The notes beneath the pieces were generated by a model. It searched no databases. It saw only the letters and a list, made by a program, of their open reading frames with translations, and had not been told where the DNA came from. This document shows positions 1 to 10,110 of a stretch of DNA of 64,000 bases, one piece after another; the first letter of the stretch is position 1; each line of letters starts with the position of its first letter. The stretch is from an uncultured Hyphomicrobiaceae bacterium (lineage in GTDB: Bacteria > Pseudomonadota > Alphaproteobacteria > Rhizobiales > CALHAX01), in NCBI GenBank assembly GCA_937931785.1, contig CALHAX010000002.1, forward strand, positions 1-64,000, given 5' to 3'. The position numbers were made by a program, and so were the translations under genes.

Positions 1-234
1 TGGGGCAAGTCCAATCACTATCGCGTGGAGGATATTCTGGGGCGGCATATTGTGGAAACCGGTGTGGCAAGCGGTTTGTCGCGAGAGGCGGTCCAGGCGA
101 CCATCGAAAACCTGCAGACATCAAGCGATGACGTGTTGCAACGTCTGTCCAAAACCCTGCCATCAGGATTTCCAGAAGGTCTCATGGAGTCCGTGGCAAC
201 CGCCCTGCGCAAGCGATTGAAGCGGCTGGAATGA
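1..234 (+). CDS. HipA-family toxin kinase, C-terminal fragment (cut by window start)
   Basis: The reading frame is open from base 1, so this is the 3' end of a longer gene; about 77 residues are visible. The motif SNHYRVEDILGRHIVETG followed by a GLS segment and the late PSGFPE block resembles the C-terminal helical domain of HipA-type serine/threonine kinases of HipBA toxin-antitoxin systems. A GTG at base 25 could mimic a start, but the frame continues upstream and a 69-residue protein lacking the kinase core makes no sense. The catalytic residues and any hipB partner lie outside the window, so activity cannot be judged. The repeat-rich patch just downstream fits an accessory location. Confidence 0.6.
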   Translation, partial: WGKSNHYRVEDILGRHIVETGVASGLSREAVQATIENLQTSSDDVLQRLSKTLPSGFPEGLMESVATALRKRLKRLE

Positions 235-275
235 GGACGCGGCGCACTGAGTTCCATCTCCCCTCACCACAATGC

Positions 276-438
276 GTATTTGGGTAACAACAAGAAATGC
301 GTTGAAACATCCCCCGAAACACTCTGGCCGAACCCGATGATACTGTTGTGGATCGCGGTCTGCGCCGCGATGACGGAAGTAGAGAGGGTCGCGTTCTAAC
401 GCCCCACCACCGTCATGCCGCCGAAGAGCGGTATCCAC
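276..438 (+). repeat. Palindromic repeat copy A (91-bp core 348-438 plus about 70 bp upstream extension)
   Basis: The core starts GTGGATCGCGG and ends GGTATCCAC, so its ends form an inverted repeat. It contains two hairpins: ATCGCGG/CCGCGAT, and CCGCC/GGCGG separated by GAAG. Copies B (523-613) and C (1074-1164) have the same 91-bp length. Copy A also shares with copy C an upstream stretch beginning near TGGGTAA and containing GCGTTGAAACAT and GAAACACTCT. This looks like a REP/MITE-like intergenic element. The reverse strand of such elements often gives false short reading frames, as it does here. Confidence 0.85.
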
Positions 439-522
439 AGCACCCTACAACACGCGCAATATCAGGTATGATCAACGCCCGCACCGCGCACCACACCAAC
501 CTCAAGCTTGGCGAAACCTGTC

Positions 523-613
523 GTGGATCGCGGCCTGCGCCGCGATGACGAAAGAGGAGGCGCAAACGCCCTCGTCCCCCACCACCGTCATGCCGCCGAA
601 GGGCGGTATCCAC
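523..613 (+). repeat. Palindromic repeat copy B (core only)
   Basis: This 91-bp copy is almost identical to copy C over the core. It lacks the upstream GCGTTGAAACAT/GAAACACTCT extension found at copies A and C, so it is a shorter version. It ends 22 bp before the stop codon of the GIY-YIG gene. Confidence 0.85.
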
Positions 614-635
614 GGCTGTTAAAACTCAATGCCAG

Positions 636-968
636 CTATCGTTCTGCGAGTTCTATCGCATGCGGCAACTCTTCAATTTCCGAAGTATCGAAGTTGTAAA
701 GATTGCGCCATTCCCGGTTCGTTTCGTGAACCAGCCTCACCTTCCACGCGCGCTGCCAGTTCTTGAGCTGTTTTTCTCGTACGATAGCCTCATCCATGGT
801 TGCGTGCCATTCGTAATACACGAGCTGTGTTACGTTGTATTTCGCCGTGAACCCCTCGAACAGATGTTGGACATGTTGCGACATGCGCTGCCACAGATCA
901 CTTGTTACGCCGACATACAGGATGCCGTCACGTTTGCTCGCGAGGATATAGACGCAGGGTCGTTTCAT
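636..968 (-). CDS. GIY-YIG nuclease-domain protein
   Basis: The product is 110 residues. It starts MKRPCVYILASKRDG and continues LYVGVTSDLWQRMSQH, which is the GIY-YIG fold of the small stand-alone (UPF0213-like) family, often labelled 'excinuclease ABC C subunit-like'. The second half, with EKQLKNWQRAWK, is also typical. The ATG at 968 is chosen because the frame upstream runs back through the palindromic repeat and encodes no family sequence. Family members are single-domain, so length is normal. The gene sits between repeat copies B and C, an arrangement suggesting a mobile or repeat-associated cassette. Its physiological substrate is unknown. Confidence 0.85.
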   Translation of the reverse strand: MKRPCVYILASKRDGILYVGVTSDLWQRMSQHVQHLFEGFTAKYNVTQLVYYEWHATMDEAIVREKQLKNWQRAWKVRLVHETNREWRNLYNFDTSEIEELPHAIELAER

Positions 969-1000
969 GGCGGAAACATGATGCCTACGGGGATGCGGCA

Positions 1001-1164
1001 CATCTGGGTAATGACCGGGGGATGCGTTGAAACATTCCCAGAAACACTCTGAATGAATCCAATGACACCCGTCGTGGATCGCGGCCTGCGCCGCGATGAC
1101 GAAAGAGGAGGCGCAAACACCCTCGTCCCCCACCACCGTCATGCCGCCGAAGGGCGGTATCTAC
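1001..1164 (+). repeat. Palindromic repeat copy C (core 1074-1164 plus upstream extension)
   Basis: The core matches copy B nearly base for base, with ATCTAC in place of ATCCAC at the right end. The upstream extension matches copy A. Copies A and C are therefore long direct repeats, about 160 bp each, on either side of copy B and the GIY-YIG gene. Confidence 0.85.
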
Positions 1165-1310
1165 GGCAACTCCATTCAGACGTCAATTGATCGGTTCGGT
1201 TGTAAGTCTGTGAACGGATTTTACCATGCGTAAATACATCGAACCGATAAATGGTTAGGTCGTCGCGTGTGCGAGGATAACGTTGCGTATTGTTGGGTTC
1301 GAACTCGTCA

Positions 1311-1655
1311 TTTGTTGTAGGCATGGAGGATGATAGCTCTACCGATTATCATGAATTGTGCGGTAAAAAGCACGAGCATCAAGAGCGGCCACGTCGTGTG
1401 AAACGTCCCATGTGGGTAGGCGTTAAATGCCGGTTCACTCTTGAGAACGGCGCATAAATGCCAACCATCACACCCGAGTAGCGGACTTACCAGCAATCTG
1501 TGTCAGTATAAACCCGAAGGTTAGTCCTATGACATTATAGAGTATTGTCACGGCAAACGCGTCGTCACTCCCCTGCGTACACGTCGTGATAGGCAACAAA
1601 GCGAAGAAGCCGGGCCCAACCAGAGCAGCGAGAGGCCAATCGCAGCAGCCATCAT
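1311..1655 (-). pseudogene. Probable decayed small membrane-protein gene
   Basis: Read on the minus strand, three adjacent frames carry hydrophobic stretches that would join into one two- or three-helix protein. They are MMAAAIGLSLLWLGP near the start, then TILYNVIGLTFGFILTQIA, then WPLLMLVLFTAQFMIIGRAI ending HAYNK. Each segment is in a different frame, so at least two frameshifts would be needed to join them, and none makes a convincing gene alone. I do not recognise the family. An alternative is that these are chance hydrophobic frames downstream of pyrG. Confidence 0.3.
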
Positions 1656-1677
1656 TCGTAGCAACGTGCTCCCCACC

Positions 1678-3318
<1,641 letters not shown>

Positions 3319-3464
3319 TTACACGGGTCCGCCCGCGATTCGAAGCGGAATCTTCGTCCGTCCACTGTGGATGGCGTGTGAATTCGGTAACCATGTCGAT
3401 TAACGGGATTTGAGCGCATTTGTGATCTCATCACGAGCGTATCGAGCGACGAGTGGTTGATGTC

Positions 3465-4526
3465 ATGCGTATGTTACGGGTTGTATTGGCGATCGCATTG
3501 GCCCCATTAGCCACCGCGGTGTTATCGGTCAGTGCGACCGCTGAAGTATTCTTCAAGGAAACACAATCCCGATACGATCTGGAGACCGGTTTGCGGACCA
3601 AACGCGACCTGTGGAGATCGGTGGGGAAACGCGGACCACGGCACGGCGACGGACGTGCCATCGGCACCGCACTTGGCAAACCACGCCTCAACTACAGATT
3701 CACGCAAAAAGGAGATCGGTGTTCGATCTCCGAAATCCAGATGCGGATGCATGTCGAGCTTCGCCTGCCGCGTTTTCCAAGCATCCATTCCGCAGACCCT
3801 GTGTTGAAGGCCTACTATCGCTGCATCAAGAAAACCGTTGTGGTTCATGAACGCGAGCATTCACGGATCTGGTACGAGACGGCCCGAAAAGCCGATCGTG
3901 CACTGAAATCTGCCTTGCGCGATGTTCCATGCGGCACCTTCAAGCAGCACGCGAGCAAGGTGTTTCGCCGAACCATTGCCCAGGGACAGAAACGGCAAAC
4001 GGCCTTTGATACGGCTGACTATGCCCGCAAACGCTATCAGCGGTGCCACGCGATCACGGAAGAAAACCTGCGTGACTCAATCCGCTTCACGACGCAAATG
4101 CAGCCGTGGGTGCCGCCACTGGGACGAAACGCACCACAGTGGACACGTCCAGCCGTAGAGCGAACCCCAAGCGTTCAAACCCGTGCACACGAGCCGAAGC
4201 AAAGCCAGGTGCGCAAATCCAGAGCTCCGATTGTTGGATACCGTCCGCCTGGGGATGCCCCCTCGTCCGGCTTGTTTGACGCATCCACGCTGCTCGGAAT
4301 AGCCGCGCTTCTTGTCGGAATGATCGGAACTTTTGCCTGGTTGGCGCTCCGGCGCCCGCAAGGTACGATCGCAGCATATTCTGCTGACGATCATAAAGGG
4401 TCCTGGGCAGACAACATTGTACTGCCGGATAAATCCGGACACAGACCTCAGAACACCACCTCAGACGCTGTTCCTCCCACTTCCGACACACGCGCCAAAC
4501 CAACGTTTGGCAAGCGACGGAGCTAG
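3465..4526 (+). CDS. DUF922-type exported protein with HExxH motif, membrane anchored
   Basis: With the ATG at 3465 the product is 353 residues; an in-frame GTG at 3453 would add four. Residues 1-27 form a signal peptide ending SATAE. The core around residues 30-200 resembles the DUF922 family, proposed to be zinc peptidases. It has H128-E-R-E-H132 (in VVVHEREHSRIW) and paired cysteines (YRCIKK, VPCGTF). A hydrophobic helix lies at about residues 275-297, preceded by a Pro-rich linker and followed by a polar tail, which suggests a periplasmic domain tethered to the membrane. It is convergent with secG (stops about 10 bp apart). Protease activity is an inference from the motif only. Confidence 0.7.
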   Translation: MRMLRVVLAIALAPLATAVLSVSATAEVFFKETQSRYDLETGLRTKRDLWRSVGKRGPRHGDGRAIGTALGKPRLNYRFTQKGDRCSISEIQMRMHVELRLPRFPSIHSADPVLKAYYRCIKKTVVVHEREHSRIWYETARKADRALKSALRDVPCGTFKQHASKVFRRTIAQGQKRQTAFDTADYARKRYQRCHAITEENLRDSIRFTTQMQPWVPPLGRNAPQWTRPAVERTPSVQTRAHEPKQSQVRKSRAPIVGYRPPGDAPSSGLFDASTLLGIAALLVGMIGTFAWLALRRPQGTIAAYSADDHKGSWADNIVLPDKSGHRPQNTTSDAVPPTSDTRAKPTFGKRRS

Positions 4527-4536
4527 ATTGGTCAAC

Positions 4537-4914
4537 CTACTCCGAAGGAGGAGTCGGCGCCGTTGGTGCGCCAGGAGGAGTAATCTTGTCGAGAATTCCG
4601 CCACTTGTCGGACCAGACGGTAGCGTGGTTCCGCCAGACGCAGGGGCACCGCGGTCAATACGATCGAGAATGCTTCCGCCACCCCCACTCGGCTGGCCCG
4701 CGAGTATGGTCAATGCGATACTCGTCAGGAAGAAGACCCCCGCAAGAATCGACGTCAGGCGTGTCAGCATGCTCGCCGGTCCGCGTCCCGCCATCATGCC
4801 GCCGCCGCCGCCGCCGCCAATGCCAAGCGCACCGCCCTCGGAGCGCTGCAACAGAACGACGGCAATAAGCGCCAGGCACACCATCAGGTGAATAACGAGA
4901 ACGATGGTCGTCAT
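4537..4914 (-). CDS. secG: Preprotein translocase subunit SecG
   Basis: SecG is the small inner-membrane subunit of the SecYEG channel. The 125-residue product starts MTTIVLVIHLMVCLALIAVVLLQ, with the VVLLQ(R)SEGG signature at the end of helix 1. A Gly-rich loop with seven consecutive glycines follows, then helix 2 (about residues 55-75, LAGVFFLTSIALTILAG). A Pro/Gly/Thr-rich tail of about 45 residues follows, as is common in alphaproteobacteria. The ATG at 4914 is preferred over one five codons upstream because it matches the family start. tpiA lies upstream on the same strand, the standard tpiA-secG order, with one extra small gene between them here. Confidence 0.93.
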   Translation of the reverse strand: MTTIVLVIHLMVCLALIAVVLLQRSEGGALGIGGGGGGGMMAGRGPASMLTRLTSILAGVFFLTSIALTILAGQPSGGGGSILDRIDRGAPASGGTTLPSGPTSGGILDKITPPGAPTAPTPPSE

Positions 4915-5030
4915 GAAACCTCTTCGCACCCGGTGACCGGGTCTTTGCGTAAATCAATGCGGGATTGCCGCTCGCATACACCAATGTGGGGCCTTTGACC
5001 AGAACCGCAATGGTAATGCTGCAACGAACG

Positions 5031-5468
5031 CTACTGAAGGGTGCTACGCAGGTTGATGGGAACCGGCGGTTTACGCACCGGAAGGGGGAAGGTCAGACGT
5101 TCATAGAACGGTTTGGGATCGGGCATGTTGACGTTGAAATCCATCCCGTCCTCCACAAGTCGCGGGATCGAACCACAACGGAACAAAACCTGTTCGATTG
5201 TCACAACATAGCGTTTGATGCGTGCGATGCGATCCGCGGCGAGCGTATCGGCAGCCCACTTCGGACCACGCTGCATATCCGAGAGTACACCCAGGCTGAT
5301 CAGGGCATCGCGGGTATCTCGTAAGTCACGACACGTGGCTCGGTCCAGATCTCCAGCTTGTACGAAACTCGCCCAGACAAGGTTGCTGGCCGTACAAACG
5401 GCCATCAACGCCAGCACACCCCGTTTTCGAAATACAAGAGGCCTCGTGGATCGATCTGTAGGCCGCAT
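5031..5468 (-). CDS. Hypothetical exported protein between tpiA and secG
   Basis: The product is 145 residues. A basic N-terminus is followed by a hydrophobic stretch (GVLALMAVCTASNLVWASF) ending near VQAG, which looks like a signal peptide. The mature part has two cysteines (RATCRDL and LFRCGSI) and ends in a Pro-rich tail. I do not recognise the family. The gene lies on the same strand as tpiA (stop-to-start gap about 42 bp) and secG, so it is probably co-transcribed with them. The cysteine pair would suit a disulfide in the periplasm. Confidence 0.6.
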   Translation of the reverse strand: MRPTDRSTRPLVFRKRGVLALMAVCTASNLVWASFVQAGDLDRATCRDLRDTRDALISLGVLSDMQRGPKWAADTLAADRIARIKRYVVTIEQVLFRCGSIPRLVEDGMDFNVNMPDPKPFYERLTFPLPVRKPPVPINLRSTLQ

Positions 5469-5510
5469 GGCATGCCTTTGCTTCGGGTCCGATAGACCAG
5501 CAGGAGAGAT

Positions 5511-6269
5511 TCAGGTGTATGCGGCGATGATGCCGAGAAAATCGTCGGCTTTGAGGCTGGCCCCTCCAACAAGCGCTCCGTTGACGTTTGGCACGGCCAT
5601 CAGTTCAGACGCGTTTGAGGGTTTGACCGACCCCCCGTAAAGAATACGGACCTTGCGCCCCTCCCCGGCAGGCAGCATGGCTTCGAGCTGCGTGCGAATG
5701 GCAGCGTGAACCTCAGCCACATCGTCTGTCGTTGGCGTCAATCCGGTTCCAATCGCCCAGACTGGCTCGTACGCAAGCACAACATTTGCGGCTGTTGCGG
5801 CATCCGGTATGGAACCTGTGAGCTGGTTGGCAATCACCTCCAGAGTTTCCCCTGCCTTGCGCTGCGTGTCGGTTTCGCCAACGCAAATGATGGCCGTGAG
5901 GCCCGCGCGCCAGACAGCTTGCGCTTTCGCGTTCACCATATCGTTCGTCTCACCATGATCGGCACGACGCTCGGAATGGCCGACAATGACTGCGCTTGCC
6001 CCGGCGTCTGACAGCATCTCTGGCGCAATGTCACCGGTGTGCGCGCCCGACTCGTTCGCGTGGCAATCCTGCGCACCGATCTGAACGGAACTGCCATTAC
6101 ATTGATGCGCGGCGGATGAAATGAGCGTGAATGGTGGGCAGATCATCACGTCAGTGTTGGCCCCGGAAGCGCCGCCCAGCGCGTTCGTCAGCTTTTTCAG
6201 TTCACCAAGTGCCGGTTTCAGACCGTTCATTTTCCAGTTGCCCGCGACGAGCGGTTGAATTTCAGCCAT
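5511..6269 (-). CDS. tpiA: Triosephosphate isomerase
   Basis: TpiA interconverts dihydroxyacetone phosphate and glyceraldehyde-3-phosphate in glycolysis and gluconeogenesis. With the ATG at 6269 the product is 252 residues, the usual length. Catalytic elements are present: Asn and Lys in GNWKMNG, His in VIVGHSERR, Glu in [13 protein letters not shown], and the phosphate loop in [12 protein letters not shown]. An ATG at 6284 would add MNGAN; the longer open frame upstream has no family similarity. The gene is divergent from ppiD, with about 220 bp between the starts. Confidence 0.97.
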   Translation of the reverse strand: MAEIQPLVAGNWKMNGLKPALGELKKLTNALGGASGANTDVMICPPFTLISSAAHQCNGSSVQIGAQDCHANESGAHTGDIAPEMLSDAGASAVIVGHSERRADHGETNDMVNAKAQAVWRAGLTAIICVGETDTQRKAGETLEVIANQLTGSIPDAATAANVVLAYEPVWAIGTGLTPTTDDVAEVHAAIRTQLEAMLPAGEGRKVRILYGGSVKPSNASELMAVPNVNGALVGGASLKADDFLGIIAAYT

Positions 6270-6487
6270 GTTTGCCCCATTCATCTCGCCAAGGATGCCG
6301 TTTTTGCACTGCAAATGGCTGTCCCGGTTGTGTGTCCGGGATGATTTGCAGACTCTTGCGGCTGGATCAACGCCCGTGCGTGTCACGACCCATTCTTTTC
6401 CGGAAGTGTGTCGGTTTTGATGTGACGGGTTGCTCTATCCTTTCCGGCACAATCGGTCAGGATAGAACCACAGGTGGAGAAATTGAA

Positions 6488-8407
6488 ATGCTGACAGCGC
6501 TCAGAGAAGGCACCAAGTCCTGGGTTGCCGCGATTTTCATTTTCGTAATTGCGGCAAGTTTTGCGGTCTGGGGCATTGGCGACTGGATTGGCGGGGCCTT
6601 GCAAGCCGACGTGGCAACAATCGGCAACAAGAAAGTAAGCCAGGCGGACTTCCGTCGCGTTTACGATCGCGAGATCCAGAACATGCAACGCCAGTATGGT
6701 CGGGTGATCCAGCGCGAACAGGCACGCCTGCTGGGTGTCGACCAACGTGTGCTGTCGACACTTCTTGGAACGGCTGCACTGGAATTGCATGGCGACGAGC
6801 TGAAGCTCGGGATCACCGAAGATGCCATTGCCGAACGGATCAAACGCGACCCTGCCTTCCAGGGTGTGGGCACCAATGAGTTCGATCCTGAACGCTTGCG
6901 CCAGACATTGCAGTTTTCCGGGATCACCGAGGGCGCCTTCGTCGACCAGCAACGCCAAGGCTTGCTGCGCGAGCAGTTGACCCAGACCATCGGGACCGAC
7001 ATCACCGTTCCGAAGACGTTGCTTACAGCACTCAACACCTACCAGAACGAAGTGCGTGCCGTGGATTACGTGATTGTAACGCCAGAGCAGGCGGGAAAAA
7101 TTGCAGAACCAACCAGCACGCAACTTGAAACATATTACAAGGACAACGAGCGTCAGTTCACGGCACCGGAATACCGCAAGATCGCGGCTATCGTATTGAA
7201 GCCGGAAAGCTTCCGTGAAGGCATCAGTGTCACGGATGACGACATCAAGGAGAGCTACTCAGCCCGCGATCGCGAGTTCAACACCCCTGAGAAACGGACT
7301 GTCGAGCAGATTACGTTCGCGGATGAAGCCGCCGCCAAGAAAGCGCATGACGAACTGAAAGCGGGCAAGACATTCGACAAGCTGGCCGACGAACAGGGTC
7401 GCGAAGACCGGTTCATCAGCTACGGTTCTGTGGCAGCTTCCGGCGGTATTTTTGATGCGGAGATTTCAAAAGCAGCCTTTGCCCTCAAGGAACCGGGGTT
7501 CACCGAGCCTGTCAAAGGCGCGCTCTCGACAGCAATCGTAAGGGTCACCAAGATCGAACCTGCGAACACCAAGACACTGGAGAGCGTAAAGGAACAAGTC
7601 CGTACAGATCTGATCAACGAACGCGCCATCACGAAAGTTGCAGACCTGTTCGACAAGATTGAAGATGATCGCGCCAAGGGCCTGTCACTTGAGGATATCA
7701 GCTCAAAGCGCGACGTGGATCTGATCCAGGTGCCCGCAATGGATGCTGAGGGCAAGGCACCAGACGGAACGGTGATCGCATCGCTTCCTGCGAATGCAAT
7801 TTTCCGCCGCAACGTTTTTGCAGCTGAGGTCGACCTTCAGGCCGATGCCGTTGAACTGGGACAGGAAAGCTTCGCATTCTTAGAGGTTCTCGAACTCACC
7901 GCAGAAAAAGTCCGTCCCTTCAAGGATGTGGCGGAAGACGTTAAAACCGCGTGGAACACTGCCGAAACGCGACGCGCCGTTGCAACCTACGCAACCAAAC
8001 TTGTCGAAAAAATCGATGCTGGAACGACCTTCGCAGATGTTGCGAAAGAAGCATCGCTCGAAGTCAAAACGGCCGACGACCTCAAACGCGCATCGCGAAC
8101 AGATGATTTGCCGTCGGCTGCCGTTGGTCGTATTTTCACCCTTGGACAAGGCAAAGCGGCATCCGCCGAACTTCTCGGTGGCACGCAACGGACGGTGTTC
8201 GCGCTGAAGAAGATTACGCAACCTGATGCACCGACGGACGAACAGGCCACCGCGATTACGAACGGTGTCAGTTCCCAGTTGGGAACCGAGATGGTGACAC
8301 AGTATCTGCTGGACCTGCAGTCCCGCTACGCGGTTGAAATCAATCAAGAAGCAATTGCGGCTGCCACGGATCCTGCTGGTCCCGCTGGCGGTCGCGGATC
8401 GTTCTGA
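6488..8407 (+). CDS. ppiD: PpiD-like membrane-anchored peptidyl-prolyl isomerase (SurA-N/parvulin)
   Basis: This periplasmic folding factor is held in the inner membrane by one N-terminal helix. The 639-residue product starts MLTALREGTKSWVAAIFIFV, followed by FAVWGIGDW, a hallmark of the PpiD/SurA_N-3 family. Helix 1 spans about residues 12-31. A long SurA-like helical region follows, then a parvulin-type domain at about residues 265-357, whose conserved elements are poorly kept. A second partly parvulin-like helical region and an Ala/Gly-rich tail close the protein. The ATG at 6488 has GGTGGAGAAATTGAA upstream. It is the first gene of the run leading into trpE, an order seen in many alphaproteobacteria. 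Confidence 0.92.
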   Translation: MLTALREGTKSWVAAIFIFVIAASFAVWGIGDWIGGALQADVATIGNKKVSQADFRRVYDREIQNMQRQYGRVIQREQARLLGVDQRVLSTLLGTAALELHGDELKLGITEDAIAERIKRDPAFQGVGTNEFDPERLRQTLQFSGITEGAFVDQQRQGLLREQLTQTIGTDITVPKTLLTALNTYQNEVRAVDYVIVTPEQAGKIAEPTSTQLETYYKDNERQFTAPEYRKIAAIVLKPESFREGISVTDDDIKESYSARDREFNTPEKRTVEQITFADEAAAKKAHDELKAGKTFDKLADEQGREDRFISYGSVAASGGIFDAEISKAAFALKEPGFTEPVKGALSTAIVRVTKIEPANTKTLESVKEQVRTDLINERAITKVADLFDKIEDDRAKGLSLEDISSKRDVDLIQVPAMDAEGKAPDGTVIASLPANAIFRRNVFAAEVDLQADAVELGQESFAFLEVLELTAEKVRPFKDVAEDVKTAWNTAETRRAVATYATKLVEKIDAGTTFADVAKEASLEVKTADDLKRASRTDDLPSAAVGRIFTLGQGKAASAELLGGTQRTVFALKKITQPDAPTDEQATAITNGVSSQLGTEMVTQYLLDLQSRYAVEINQEAIAAATDPAGPAGGRGSF

Positions 8408-8475
8408 TTTCTCACAACTTCTGACCATGCCGATACGTTCACGATCGGCCATAAACCTTGAAGGCAATCACGGAC

Positions 8476-9999
8476 GTGGCGTTTCCAATTGATCCGCGCA
8501 GGGACGCGTTCGCTGCAACTTACGAAGCTGACACGCCACAAGTTGTATGGACGCGTCTTGTTGCGGACCTTGAAACCCCCGTCTCTGCGATGCTCAAGCT
8601 GGCCCCGGGTCGGGCGAACAGCTTTTTGCTCGAGTCCGTGGAAGGCGGTGCAGTTCGAGGACGGTATTCAATCATCGGTTTCGATCCGGATATCATCTGG
8701 CGCGCATATGGTGACCAGCCAGAGATCAACCGTTCACCAGACAAATCACCCAATACGTTCCGTAAGCTGAAAACGGGCACGTTTGCTGGACTGCGCAAGC
8801 TACTGGCTGAATCACGGATCGACTTGCCAGAGCATCTGCCACCCATGGCCGCTGGCGTGTTCGGTTACATGGGTTACGATACAGTCCGGCTTATCGAGCG
8901 CTTGCCGACCGAGAAACCTGATCCGCTTGATGTTCCCGACAGCATTTTTATCCGCCCCACACTAATGGTGATTTTTGATGCGGTGAAGGACGAGATGACG
9001 GTTGTGACAACCGTCTATCCGAAGAAATCGGTCTCGGCGGACGCCGCATATGAAGCTGCAAGCGAACGTCTTACACGTGCAGTCGCCGCGCTTGAAGGGC
9101 CCCTCGAACAGGTGCCTGATACATCAAGCAAGAAGCCAAAAGCGCCACGGATCTCATCCAACACTGCAAAGCAGCAGTATCAGGGTATGGTGCAGCGGGC
9201 GAAAGAATATATACGGGCCGGAGACATCTTCCAGGTTGTCCTGAGCCAACGGTTTTCTACACCGTTCACGCTCCCCTCTTTTGCGCTCTACCGTGCATTA
9301 CGCCGCACAAACCCGTCGCCCTTCCTGTTCCATCTCGACTTTGGGACCTTCTCCATCGTCGGCTCAAGTCCGGAAATTCTGGTGCGCGTACGCGATGGCG
9401 AAGTGACCATCCGCCCGATCGCCGGAACCCGGCCACGAGGCGCAACACCACAGGAAGATGCGGCTTTGGCGGAGGAACTCCTCTCGGACGAGAAAGAACT
9501 GGCCGAACACCTCATGCTGCTCGATCTTGGCCGCAACGATGTCGGGCGTGTCTCTGAACTCGGAACCGTGAAACTCACGGATAGCTTCTTTCTCGAGTAT
9601 TACAGTCAGGTCATGCACATCGTCTCCAATGTCACAGGGCGACTTGCAAAGAAGCTGGACAGTATCGACGGCCTGATGGGCGGGTTTCCCGCTGGCACCG
9701 TTTCAGGCGCGCCCAAGGTGCGTGCAATGGAAATTATCGACGAACTTGAGCTCGAAAAGCGTGGTCCTTACGCTGGGTGTGTCGGGTATTTCGCCGCCGA
9801 CGGTCAAATGGATACGTGCATTGTGCTGCGTACTGCGGTGGTCAAGGATGGCGTGATGCATATACAGGCGGGTGCCGGTGTCGTCGCGGACTCCGTTCCC
9901 GTGAAGGAACACGAAGAGTGCGTGAACAAGGCCAAGGCATTGTTCAAGGCAGCTGAGGAAGCGGTGCGTTTTGCAACCCGTGGACGAACCGGTATCTGA
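8476..9999 (+). CDS. trpE: Anthranilate synthase component I
   Basis: TrpE converts chorismate to anthranilate with ammonia supplied by TrpG, the committed step of tryptophan synthesis. The product is about 507 residues. The tryptophan feedback element LLES is present in SFLLESVEGGA. The chorismate-binding domain contains GDIFQVVLSQRF, IRPIAGTRPRG, LGRNDVGRVSELG and GGFPAGTVSGAPKVRAMEII. There is no ATG start. The GTG at 8476 gives MAFPIDPRRDAFAATY, which fits the family better and has AAGG about 11 bases upstream; a TTG at 8458 would add six residues. Only 68 bp separate it from ppiD, with no leader peptide or attenuator, so it is likely transcribed from upstream. Confidence 0.96.
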   Translation: MAFPIDPRRDAFAATYEADTPQVVWTRLVADLETPVSAMLKLAPGRANSFLLESVEGGAVRGRYSIIGFDPDIIWRAYGDQPEINRSPDKSPNTFRKLKTGTFAGLRKLLAESRIDLPEHLPPMAAGVFGYMGYDTVRLIERLPTEKPDPLDVPDSIFIRPTLMVIFDAVKDEMTVVTTVYPKKSVSADAAYEAASERLTRAVAALEGPLEQVPDTSSKKPKAPRISSNTAKQQYQGMVQRAKEYIRAGDIFQVVLSQRFSTPFTLPSFALYRALRRTNPSPFLFHLDFGTFSIVGSSPEILVRVRDGEVTIRPIAGTRPRGATPQEDAALAEELLSDEKELAEHLMLLDLGRNDVGRVSELGTVKLTDSFFLEYYSQVMHIVSNVTGRLAKKLDSIDGLMGGFPAGTVSGAPKVRAMEIIDELELEKRGPYAGCVGYFAADGQMDTCIVLRTAVVKDGVMHIQAGAGVVADSVPVKEHEECVNKAKALFKAAEEAVRFATRGRTGI

Positions 10000-10019
10000 G
10001 TCTGGACACTTGCACATAA

Positions 10020-10047
10020 CTGTCATGTAAACGCGTTAGCGTATAAG
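10020..10047 (+). promoter_or_regulatory. Possible sigma-70-type promoter upstream of the SixA-like gene
   Basis: CTGTCA (10020-10025) and TATAAG (10042-10047) are separated by 16 bp in the 111-bp gap between trpE and the phosphatase gene. The -10 matches 5 of 6 consensus bases and the -35 matches 4 of 6. It could give separate expression to the downstream trpGDC part of the run. Confidence 0.35.
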
Positions 10048-10110
10048 TGGTGCCCCACGTTCCGAATTGCACCTCCCCGTGACCTTTCAGAAACGACAGC
10101 CAAGTCCTTC

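Noticed and set aside
25-234. A complete 69-residue gene starting with GTG at base 25
   Set aside because: The frame is open to base 1 with family-like residues upstream, so it is the end of a longer HipA-type gene.
5150-5185. A tRNA T-arm-like sequence (GGGATCGAACC)
   Set aside because: No matching acceptor, D or anticodon arms nearby, and it lies inside a coding frame.
8408-8475. A trp attenuator or leader peptide before trpE
   Set aside because: The gap from ppiD is only 68 bp, with no Trp-rich leader peptide and no competing hairpins.
10042-10047. Extra promoters read throughout the window
   Set aside because: Most weak -10 or -35 look-alikes lacked spacing or a partner; only the three listed promoters had good spacing.
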